The notes beneath the pieces were generated by a model, which worked only from the letters and a program-made list of their open reading frames with translations, had not been told where the DNA came from and searched no databases. A stretch of 6,211 nucleotides of DNA, taken from positions 1-6,211 of the forward strand of contig CALMGO010000432.1 of assembly GCA_937863625.1 (NCBI GenBank), in the 5' to 3' direction. A program made the position numbers and the translations under genes. The DNA comes from an uncultured bacterium. Lineage in GTDB: Bacteria; Planctomycetota; DG-23; SLPQ01. Positions 1 to 5,196 of the stretch are shown here, piece after piece. Positions within the stretch are counted from its first letter, which is position 1. The number at the start of each line of letters is the position of its first letter.

Positions 1-48
1 TCCTAAACCCATTCACTACAATCCTTTGACCTTATCTACGTGCCATTC

Positions 49-68
49 GGGACAGTCCCTATTTAAAT
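49..68. repeat. Short palindrome of AAATAGGGAC type at the metF 3' end
   Basis: GGGAC-A-GTCCC (49-59) is a 5-bp inverted repeat with a single central base, followed by an AT-rich flank. Read on the minus strand it is AAATAGGGACTGTCCC. The metF stop codon TAG (61-59) and the last codons, for Phe and Lys, lie inside this motif. The same AAAT(T)AGGGAC core occurs at 976-986, next to the metF start. Such motifs resemble the ends of REP/RAYT-associated or miniature elements; that assignment is inference. No U-run follows it, so it is not an obvious intrinsic terminator. Confidence 0.5.
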
Positions 69-961
69 GCAGCAGTGGTGCGGGTCTCCTTGAGGCGCTG
101 GTGAATCGTCCGCACCGGCTCGACCTTGTTGAGGCAGTAGAAATGCACTCCCGGCGCGCCGCGGCTGAGCAGGTCGTCGCTCTGCTTCAGGGCGTATTCA
201 AGCCCCTCACGCGCAGTGGCCTCGCGGTCCCCTCGGATGGGTCCAAAAGCCTTGTGCACGTCGTCACAGATGTACGCGCCGCACATGTCGCAAAAGGAAA
301 GCAGTTTGTCATAATCGGTGACGGGCAGGACGCCGGGCACGATCGGAATAGTCACACCCGCCTCGCGCGTCCTCGCAAGATACTCGCTGTAAACGGCATT
401 ATCAAAAAACAACTGCGTCACGACAAAGTCCGCGCCGTGATCCTGCTTCATTTTCAGATGCCGGCTGTCGAGCGCCTTTGACGGGCAGTCCACATGCCCC
501 TCGGGAAATCCCGCCACGGCGACACTCATGTAGCCGCCGGCAATCTCGCGGATGAGGTCGACGAGTTCATATGAATACTCGAGGCCGCCGTCGATCTTGC
601 GAAACTTGCCGCCCATCTCGCGAGGAGGGTCACCGCGCAAGGCGAGGATGTTGCGAATGCCCGCGTCTCCGATGCGCTTTATGATGTCGGCGAGTTCGGC
701 CCTGGTCTGGTTGACGAGCGTGAGGTGATGCATCGTGGTGATGCCAAAGCGGTTCTGGATTTCGGACGCCAGTTCAAATGTATTGGCGCGGGACGAACCG
801 CCTGCGCCGTAAGTGACGCTAATGTAGTCGGGCTCGAGCTCGGCGAGCACGGCGAGAGTTTCGTACAGGTCGGCGAGGCCTTTTGCCGTCTTCGGCGGGT
901 AGACCTCAAATGACAAAACCGGCTGCCCGGTCGCCAGAATGTCTTTTATTTTTTCGGCCAT
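59..961 (-). CDS. metF: 5,10-methylenetetrahydrofolate reductase (MetF)
   Basis: This cytoplasmic flavoenzyme reduces 5,10-methylene-THF to 5-methyl-THF with NAD(P)H, supplying the methyl group for methionine synthesis. The 300-residue product matches the bacterial single-domain family (about 290-300 aa) and spans the whole FAD-binding TIM barrel. Visible family motifs are SFEVYPPKT (residues 17-25, with the likely catalytic Glu19), SVTYGAGG (48-55), HLTLVNQT (79-86), NILALRGDPP (104-113, with the flavin-contacting Asp), the VTQLFFDN strand (181-188) and IPIVPGVLP (205-213). The ATG at 961 was chosen over the upstream in-frame ATG at 988. It follows a GAGGGAGG Shine-Dalgarno (967-974) by 5 nt, and the first nine residues of the longer form would be encoded by the repeat and the ribosome binding site. 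The C terminus is typical (HFYCLNKVEP) except for a tail ending in Phe-Lys encoded by a repeat-like motif. No neighbouring methionine or folate gene is visible. Confidence 0.96.
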   Translation of the reverse strand: MAEKIKDILATGQPVLSFEVYPPKTAKGLADLYETLAVLAELEPDYISVTYGAGGSSRANTFELASEIQNRFGITTMHHLTLVNQTRAELADIIKRIGDAGIRNILALRGDPPREMGGKFRKIDGGLEYSYELVDLIREIAGGYMSVAVAGFPEGHVDCPSKALDSRHLKMKQDHGADFVVTQLFFDNAVYSEYLARTREAGVTIPIVPGVLPVTDYDKLLSFCDMCGAYICDDVHKAFGPIRGDREATAREGLEYALKQSDDLLSRGAPGVHFYCLNKVEPVRTIHQRLKETRTTAAFK

Positions 962-975
962 CACAGCCTCCCTCG

Positions 976-1072
976 AAATTAGGGACACAATACTAATTTA
1001 CAAACAGCGTTGCCATAACTCCTGATAGACCAGCAAGATGCGACATATTAAATAGTATTATGTCCCTAATTT
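976..1072. repeat. Long imperfect inverted repeat (MITE/REP-like) in the metF leader
   Basis: The left arm (976-1000) and right arm (1049-1072) are reverse complements over about 24 bp, with one mismatch and one extra base in the left arm. They enclose 48 bp without obvious coding capacity. Each arm begins with AAATTAGGGACA at its outer end, so the element has terminal-inverted-repeat architecture of about 97 bp. In the metF transcript it would fold into a long stem whose base lies 1 nt from the Shine-Dalgarno (967-974). The core is shared with the palindrome at 49-68. It resembles a non-autonomous element of the IS200/RAYT type; the sequence itself only proves the inverted repeat. Confidence 0.75.
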
Positions 1073-1186
1073 ACGGCCTAAGGGGACTAACGCACTCCTG
1101 TTTCTTCTTATAAGGACATCGGGCGGCGGCAGGGAGGTTCCCGGAAGTGAAACTTCAGAGGCCTTCAGTCAGGTCCCTTTTGAGGC

Positions 1187-3046
1187 TCAGGACGCCTCAA
1201 CGACAAATCCATGCTCGACGAAGGCGTCCCGGACATCGCCATCGCAGTAGTCGGCGACGGTCCCGAGCGGCGTGACGCCGTATTCGTTCGGCGCGAGGGG
1301 GTCGAGGCCCCGGTCGAGGAGAAAACGCACGACATCCGCGCGGCAAGACTCCACGGCCCATTGGAGGAGGTTATTTCCGGCGTAATCGCGCGCGTAAATA
1401 TTTGCGCCTCTGTCTATCATGTACTGCATCATCTCCACGCCGGCCCAGGTCGCCGCGAAAACGGGCGTGCGCCCCTCATTATCAAGGGCATTTATGTCCG
1501 CGCCCTTTGCCATGAGCAAGTCGAGGAGTTCCCTGTAACCCCGACCGACCGCATAGAAGATAATGGACGCTCCCTCGTTGGTTTTTGAGGTTATGTCTGC
1601 GCCCATTTCGACGAGGAACTGTACAAACGCCGGGTTATCGAAATAACAGGCGTTCAGGAGAACCGTATAGCCCCAGTCGTCAGCGGCCTCCAGATCCGCG
1701 CCCCTCTCGACGAGTAACTTCACAGCGGCGGCGGATTCGGCTCTCACCGCGTAGTGAAGTGGAGTCTCTCCGCAGCAATCACCCGCCTCCAAATCTGCGC
1801 CGAGGTCGAGGAGCCTCTTGACGATGTCGAGGTGTCCTCCTCCGGCGGCGTTGTGAAGCGGGCTCTCGTCGCTGTCGTTGCCTCTGCAGTTGACACTGAC
1901 GCCAAGGTCAAGAAGGCGGTCAAAGAGGTCCACCATGCCCCGATTGGCGGCGGCGCAAAGAAGCGAAGGCCCTTCTTCTTCGACATCTATCCTGACGGGG
2001 ACAGCGAGAAGCATCGAGACGACGTCGGCCTCGCCGTAAGACGCGGCGGCCAGGAGAGGCGAACCGTAGCGTTCATCGGCAAGACTGACATCCGCTCCGG
2101 CATTCGCGAGGAGTCTGAGAATTTCGACGTTGCCCGAGCGCGCGGCGACTATGACCGGCGAAGCGCAGCGCGACGGACTCGACATCTCAAATATCGCCCC
2201 CATTGACAATAAAAGCGCCGTCGCGTCGCGATGGTTATTTGCAACTGCGTACATGAGCGGCGTCGCGCCCTCGCGGTCCTGCGCCTCCAACTCGGCGCCG
2301 CGCTGCACGAGGATATTTATCTCCGCGACGCGGCCTCCGGCGGCGGCCGCGTGAAGAGGCGTCATCGAGATAGCGCCGTCGCGGCTCACGCATGAGGCGC
2401 CCCTGGCGAGAAGGAGCGACAGCGCGTCCGTGGCGCCTGCTTCGGCTGCCTCAAAGACGGGGCTTCTGCCGCCGACTTCGGACTCGTCGCAGTACTCCCA
2501 GACGGACCTGTTGTGTATTTTCTCGAACGCCTCGCTGCATTCATTCTCATGTCTCCAGGAGGCGGAGGCGAAGTCGGCCCCGCGGGATATGAGGATATCC
2601 ACGACATCGGCGTGGTTGGAACGGGCCGCGACGTGAAGCGGTGTTTCGCCGTCGTCCTTTCGCGCGTCGACTTCGGCGCCTGCCTCGATGAGGGTCTCGG
2701 CGATCTCGGCGCACCCGGCCCACGCGGCAAGGTGAAGCGGCGTGTACCCCCGCGCGTCGGCGGCATCGCCGTCTGCGCCCATCCCCAGAAGTAGAAGCGT
2801 CATGTCGCGCCGCCGGGCCCATGCGGCCACGTGGAGCGCGGTCCTGCCCGCGCTGTTTGTCGCGGACAGTAGCGAAGCGTCACCCGCCAAAAGCGACTGC
2901 GCTGCCTCCATGTCGCCGCACTTGACCGCGCGGAAAAGCTCCGCCCGCGCCGCCGCAGATTCATCCGCGTCCGCCTGCAGTGTGAAGATGACGAGAAGAA
3001 GTGCCGCGTGGAGTGTGGTAAGGAGCGCTTTTCTTGTGGTACCCAT
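1187..3046 (-). CDS. Exported ankyrin-repeat protein
   Basis: The 619-residue product is a signal peptide followed by about 17 ankyrin repeats and little else. The signal has Arg5-Lys6, a hydrophobic core at residues 7-23 and a likely cleavage after Ala-Asp-Ala27. Repeats of about 33 residues run from ~30 to the C terminus and show the TPLHxAA...G...LLxxGADxxAxD pattern; clear examples are 102-130, 135-160, 395-424 and 428-457. Residues ~161-190 form an insertion between repeats with two cysteines (170 and 186), which could pair in an oxidising compartment. Ankyrin arrays bind proteins and have no catalytic role, so the partner is unknown; periplasmic or secreted action is inferred from the signal. 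The ATG at 3046 was chosen because AGGAGG (3054-3059) lies 7 nt upstream and it starts a proper signal peptide. The in-frame ATG at 3142 would bury that signal 32 residues inside the protein. The gene is divergent from the controller gene at 3215. Confidence 0.9.
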   Translation of the reverse strand: MGTTRKALLTTLHAALLLVIFTLQADADESAAARAELFRAVKCGDMEAAQSLLAGDASLLSATNSAGRTALHVAAWARRRDMTLLLLGMGADGDAADARGYTPLHLAAWAGCAEIAETLIEAGAEVDARKDDGETPLHVAARSNHADVVDILISRGADFASASWRHENECSEAFEKIHNRSVWEYCDESEVGGRSPVFEAAEAGATDALSLLLARGASCVSRDGAISMTPLHAAAAGGRVAEINILVQRGAELEAQDREGATPLMYAVANNHRDATALLLSMGAIFEMSSPSRCASPVIVAARSGNVEILRLLANAGADVSLADERYGSPLLAAASYGEADVVSMLLAVPVRIDVEEEGPSLLCAAANRGMVDLFDRLLDLGVSVNCRGNDSDESPLHNAAGGGHLDIVKRLLDLGADLEAGDCCGETPLHYAVRAESAAAVKLLVERGADLEAADDWGYTVLLNACYFDNPAFVQFLVEMGADITSKTNEGASIIFYAVGRGYRELLDLLMAKGADINALDNEGRTPVFAATWAGVEMMQYMIDRGANIYARDYAGNNLLQWAVESCRADVVRFLLDRGLDPLAPNEYGVTPLGTVADYCDGDVRDAFVEHGFVVEAS

Positions 3047-3053
3047 TCCCAGT

Positions 3054-3059
3054 CCTCCT
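3054..3059 (-). promoter_or_regulatory. Shine-Dalgarno AGGAGG that sets the ankyrin gene start
   Basis: CCTCCT on the plus strand reads AGGAGG on the minus strand, 7 nt before the ATG at 3046. It favours this start over the ATG at 3142. Confidence 0.8.
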
Positions 3060-3161
3060 GAGGTGCGCTCCTCACTGTCTTTGTACGCGTGGAGGCCGGA
3101 AATGTTCCCGGGATTCGAAAGATAGGGGCACCGGGCGGCCATACGCGGGCGAAAGCGCGAT

Positions 3162-3196
3162 GCAGACTATAGTCTGTAGACGCATTTGGTGTCTGC
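3162..3196. promoter_or_regulatory. C-box-like operator pair of the restriction-modification controller
   Basis: CAGACTATAGTCTG (3163-3176) is a perfect 14-bp palindrome containing the GACT/AGTC half-sites typical of C-protein boxes. It is followed by TGT and a second, weaker dyad, AGAC (3178-3181) with GTCT (3191-3194). An outer pair, GCAGAC (3162-3167) and GTCTGC (3191-3196), spans both. The arrangement matches the known OL-OR layout of C-protein operators: a distal site for activation and a second site overlapping the promoter for repression. The likely ligand is the XRE protein encoded at 3215, which would regulate itself. Whether the ankyrin gene, about 120 bp away on the other strand, responds is unknown. 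Confidence 0.72.
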
Positions 3197-3205
3197 GGCT
3201 ACTGT
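3177..3205 (+). promoter_or_regulatory. Predicted leaderless promoter of the controller gene
   Basis: A -35 candidate TAGACG (3177-3182) and a -10 candidate TACTGT (3200-3205) are separated by 17 bp. Transcription would then start at about 3212-3215, on or beside the ATG. No Shine-Dalgarno precedes that ATG, which fits a leaderless message, known for several C genes. The -35 lies directly beside the distal palindrome and inside the second dyad, as expected for activation followed by self-repression. Both hexamers are only partial consensus matches. Confidence 0.5.
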
Positions 3206-3214
3206 TGTGACCCT

Positions 3215-3418
3215 ATGATCGGCGATGAAATCCGCAAAGAGCGACTCAAGGCAGGGCTGAGCCAGGAGGAGCTGGCCGCACAGGCCGGTATACACAGGAC
3301 TTACGTGAGCCTCTTGGAGCGTAATAAGAAGAGTCCCACTGTTGATGTTCTGCAACGCGTATGCAAAGCCCTCAATGTCAAGGGATCCGACCTGCTAAGA
3401 CGTGTTGAAAAGGGGTAG
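3215..3418 (+). CDS. XRE-family controller (C) protein of a type II restriction-modification system
   Basis: This 67-residue protein is a single helix-turn-helix domain of the Cro/C1 type, the size typical of C proteins. The HTH spans about residues 15-36: LSQEELAAQAG forms the first helix and turn, and HRTYVSLLER the recognition helix. It is followed by the usual SPTVDVLQRVCKALN segment. C proteins dimerise, bind C-boxes and time restriction after methylation; here such boxes lie just upstream (3162-3196). The gene is followed after 6 nt by the methyltransferase remnant, as in C-M operons. The start ATG lacks a Shine-Dalgarno and is probably leaderless. An unrelated small XRE regulator is possible, but the operators and neighbours make the C-protein role likely. 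Confidence 0.85.
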   Translation: MIGDEIRKERLKAGLSQEELAAQAGIHRTYVSLLERNKKSPTVDVLQRVCKALNVKGSDLLRRVEKG

Positions 3419-3424
3419 TTGCAA

Positions 3425-3544
3425 GTGCTACTGACATCGCCCGCCGGGCACAAACCGTACTTTACGAGCGAGGACGGACGGTTTGCGCTCTATCAAGGCG
3501 ACTGCATGAAACTCATGGACCTTTTCCCGATGTCGCTGATTTAG
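3425..3544 (+). pseudogene. Truncated DNA methyltransferase, N-terminal remnant
   Basis: An open frame from GTG 3425 to TAG 3542-3544 encodes 39 residues. KPYFTSEDGRFALYQGDCMK (residues 10-29) followed by LMDLFP resembles the N terminus of beta-class N6-adenine/N4-cytosine methyltransferases, where a KPYF...LY.GD..E.L..LP segment leads into the DPPY catalytic motif. The frame ends exactly where that motif would begin, so the catalytic motif, the SAM-binding motif and the target-recognition region are all absent. A GTG with AGGGG (3411-3415) 9 nt upstream is the likely original start; TTG at 3419 is in frame but too close to it. The gene directly follows the controller. Its stop overlaps the stop of the convergent nuclease gene, so a deletion probably joined the two. 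Family assignment is from motif memory on a short fragment. Confidence 0.68.
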
Positions 3545-4251
3545 ACAGAAAAGCCCGTTCGACGGCGGTGCTTCTCTAGGTACGCGGGATTTGGCGGGAA
3601 CTCGACATCAAAGCGGAACGATTCGGTCATCTCAAGGATGCGCGCGACAATCCTGCTGCCGGCGTTCGGTTTCTTGAGGATTCGGTAATCGTCGGCAAGT
3701 GCAAGGTACCCGTACTCAAAGAGCGCGTCGTGAAACCTGCATGCACAGATGACGTTTGCGAGGTCGCCGCGCCCTGCGGGGTCGTCGCCCCAGCGGGAGA
3801 TGTGGCTTGCCACGATGAGGGGCCGGTCGGTTACGTCGCAAAACCCGCATCGTCCGGAATAGTTTTCGAGCGTGAGAAGCCTCACTCGGGCCTGGCCCCT
3901 GCGCTGTCGTGCGAGTATCTTCTCGTCGGCGGTCGGGACATCGCTTATGAGGAGTTTCTTCTTTCTTATCGCTTCGTCGACAACGTCGTCGGGGAGGTCC
4001 TCGGCGTCGACGGCAAGAGGTTCATCGAGCAGAATGTATTGTCCTGCACCTCCGAAAAAGAGGAGTCCTTCGTCGCGGAGGTCCTGCAAGATACGGCTGA
4101 GCGTCTGCTCCGGCGTCTGGCCTGTCGTCTGTGTCTGAGCGGAGATTCTGGGGAGTTCCTGTTCAATCAGCCCCTGTCTTGTAATCAGCCGAGTATGGTT
4201 GTTCTTTGAGAACCTGTGCAGCGATTCGACGACTGCGTCGCGCCAATTCAT
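3541..4251 (-). CDS. wHTH-HNH restriction endonuclease-like protein
   Basis: The 236-residue product has two parts. Residues ~1-76 look like a winged-helix domain; the QTLSRILQDLRDEG helix and the following GGAGQYILL wing resemble the domain after the catalytic part of DpnI and Dam-replacing proteins. Residues ~115-190 form an HNH nuclease of the HNH_2 kind: CGFC (135-138), His150 in ASHISRW, Asn166 in LANVICAC and His174 in FHDALFE, with Cys169/Cys171 able to complete a metal-binding site. His150, Asn166 and His174 are the expected catalytic set, so the nuclease looks intact. It would cut double-stranded DNA in the cytoplasm. GAGGGG lies 7 nt before the ATG at 4251. It converges on a controller/methyltransferase remnant, which suggests it is the restriction partner. 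A role as a modification-dependent nuclease is an alternative. The target sequence cannot be read from the protein. Confidence 0.82.
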   Translation of the reverse strand: MNWRDAVVESLHRFSKNNHTRLITRQGLIEQELPRISAQTQTTGQTPEQTLSRILQDLRDEGLLFFGGAGQYILLDEPLAVDAEDLPDDVVDEAIRKKKLLISDVPTADEKILARQRRGQARVRLLTLENYSGRCGFCDVTDRPLIVASHISRWGDDPAGRGDLANVICACRFHDALFEYGYLALADDYRILKKPNAGSRIVARILEMTESFRFDVEFPPNPAYLEKHRRRTGFSV

Positions 4252-4300
4252 ACGTACACCCCTCTGGAGTCGGAATCCCGGACAGCGCTCGGAAGTAGGT

Positions 4301-4777
4301 TCACGGCGTAGACTTTGACAATTTCGCTCTCTCCGTGTCCATCCTTTCGCGGATGTCCGCGGGGATCTTACGACGACACACTACGTTCTCAGAGTGGACT
4401 ATCTCCAATGCGTCCAGTTCGCTTGATGGGTCAGAAGCCCACAACCCTATCTCAAAATAATGCTTATCAGATTCTTTGAGCACAATGTCGCTCGCGCCTA
4501 CACCTATCAATCCGGTGCCTGTGACAAACCGAACAGAGTTTATTCTGACAGGTCGCGGACCAGAATTGAAAAGGTACACGTGAACGGTTACTTGGTCATT
4601 TGCTATGCTAACACTGAGAGTCTCCTTGACTGCCGTGAGAGTTTTCCTGTCTCTTTCATCTCGCCGTCGCCGGTACTGGTCCCTCAGGACTTCTCCAAGG
4701 ACTGCTACAAATAAACCACTGACAAGACCAAGAACGTACCCCACGTATGAGTAAGTACTTGAATCAGTTTGCTCCAT
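4301..4777 (-). CDS. Small single-pass membrane protein of unknown function
   Basis: I do not recognise this 158-residue protein. It has one membrane helix at about residues 11-31 (YVGYVLGLVSGLFVAVLGEVL), followed at once by a very basic stretch (RDQYRRRRDERDRK, 32-45). This predicts N-out, C-in topology. The cytoplasmic part (~53-135) looks beta-rich, with a VHVYLFNSGPRPVRINSVRF segment typical of small sandwich domains, and the tail is charged. The ATG at 4777 is preferred over the one at 4810 because GAGGG lies 6 nt upstream and the longer form adds only a basic 11-residue extension. The nuclease gene starts 49 bp downstream on the same strand, so co-transcription is plausible. Its base composition looks less GC-rich than the ankyrin and metF genes, hinting at acquisition with the restriction island. 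Confidence 0.75.
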   Translation of the reverse strand: MEQTDSSTYSYVGYVLGLVSGLFVAVLGEVLRDQYRRRRDERDRKTLTAVKETLSVSIANDQVTVHVYLFNSGPRPVRINSVRFVTGTGLIGVGASDIVLKESDKHYFEIGLWASDPSSELDALEIVHSENVVCRRKIPADIRERMDTERAKLSKSTP

Positions 4778-4818
4778 GTTTGTCCCTCGTTTCAGTCGAC
4801 GCCGTATCAACAGTGCAG

Positions 4819-4847
4819 ATCGTATGACGAGAATGTCTTTTTGGCAA
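4819..4847 (-). promoter_or_regulatory. Predicted promoter for the membrane protein/nuclease pair
   Basis: On the minus strand TTGCCA (4847-4842) and TACGAT (4824-4819) are spaced by 17 bp. They match the sigma-70 consensus at 5 and 4 of 6 positions. Transcription would start near 4811, giving a leader of about 34 nt before the ATG at 4777. Prediction by eye only. Confidence 0.4.
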
Positions 4848-4881
4848 CCAATAACCGCAATAAGTTTTCGGCGCAGCTCTG

Positions 4882-4896
4882 TCGGGCTGTGCCCGA
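4882..4896 (+). other. Short hairpin in the leader of the 78-residue gene
   Basis: TCGGGC (4882-4887) and GCCCGA (4891-4896) form a perfect 6-bp stem with a 3-nt TGT loop, about 32 nt upstream of the ATG at 4929. There is no T-run after it on either strand, so it is not a standard terminator. A role in the leader is conceivable but unproven. Confidence 0.35.
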
Positions 4897-4915
4897 GTGC
4901 CAGGATTATCCGGCG

Positions 4916-4922
4916 AAGGAGG
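4916..4922 (+). promoter_or_regulatory. Strong Shine-Dalgarno AAGGAGG deciding the start at 4929
   Basis: AAGGAGG is followed by a 6-nt spacer and ATG at 4929. This near-perfect anti-16S match is the main reason to call a gene here and to start it at 4929 rather than at the in-frame ATG at 4776. Confidence 0.75.
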
Positions 4923-4928
4923 TCTCAA

Positions 4929-5165
4929 ATGTTGAAGGTGGAGTTGGAGCTTCTGGTGGACACGACAGTCTACGAGATTGAAGAGCACGCTATTGCCCGC
5001 CAACAGGCCGAGGCTCAAAGTCGCAGTCTATACACATGGAAGGCGGTCGGGAGGGAGCACTGGCCTGAAAGAGGGGCGTCCATCACTGACGCGCTTGGGC
5101 TGCTGGTATTGCCGGCGGGCCTTCCGGATGTGATAAACATGCCTGACGACCGCGAACGGCGGTAA
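4929..5165 (+). CDS. Hypothetical 78-residue protein
   Basis: I do not recognise this family. The predicted protein is soluble, with no signal peptide or membrane segment. It begins MLKVELELLVDTTVYEIEEH (strand then acidic helix), continues with a Gln/Ala-rich helix, has a WKAVGREHWPERGAS segment around the middle and ends in a charged PDDRERR tail. The start is set by a very strong AAGGAGG. The same frame is open back to 4776, but that extension is arginine-rich, overlaps the start of the divergent membrane protein gene and looks non-coding. The gene is the only plus-strand gene among minus-strand neighbours in this half of the window, and no operon partner is visible. A remnant of a longer gene, or a small toxin- or phage-type protein, cannot be excluded. 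Confidence 0.55.
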   Translation: MLKVELELLVDTTVYEIEEHAIARQQAEAQSRSLYTWKAVGREHWPERGASITDALGLLVLPAGLPDVINMPDDRERR

Positions 5166-5182
5166 GAAGCACCATGTGCTTT
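5166..5182. terminator. Possible bidirectional terminator between convergent genes
   Basis: AAGCAC (5167-5172), loop CAT and GTGCTT (5176-5181) form a 6-bp stem, extended by a G-T pair (5166/5182). It lies directly after the stop of the 78-residue gene and 14 bp from the stop of the convergent lipoprotein gene. Only short, interrupted T-runs follow on either strand, so termination efficiency is doubtful. Confidence 0.35.
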
Positions 5183-5196
5183 CTCGCTGCGCCCCC

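Noticed and set aside
26..481. Plus-strand open frame opposite metF
   Set aside because: Fully antisense to a well-supported MetF gene; no family motif and no ribosome binding site.
962..1186. A SAM or other riboswitch in the metF leader
   Set aside because: The only structure visible is the long inverted repeat; no conserved riboswitch core was recognised.
1180..1200. TTGAGGC/GCCTCAA hairpin at the end of the ankyrin gene as a terminator
   Set aside because: The 7-bp stem overlaps the stop codon and is followed by an A-run rather than a T-run in the direction of transcription.
1187..3046. Periodic ~99-bp similarity as a CRISPR or tandem DNA repeat
   Set aside because: The periodicity comes from 33-residue ankyrin repeats that differ at the DNA level; there are no identical repeats with spacers.
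1211..3125. Several plus-strand and alternative minus-strand frames over the ankyrin gene
   Set aside because: Shadows of a GC-rich repetitive coding region; low-complexity Arg/Pro-rich translations without motifs.
3167..3355. Minus-strand frame opposite the controller gene
   Set aside because: Antisense to a clear HTH protein and its operator; no motifs.
3730..4209. Plus-strand frame opposite the nuclease gene
   Set aside because: Antisense to the HNH gene; no ribosome binding site and no recognisable domain.
4776..4928. N-terminal extension of the 78-residue gene back to the ATG at 4776
   Set aside because: The Arg-rich extension overlaps the divergent gene's start, while a near-perfect Shine-Dalgarno points to 4929.
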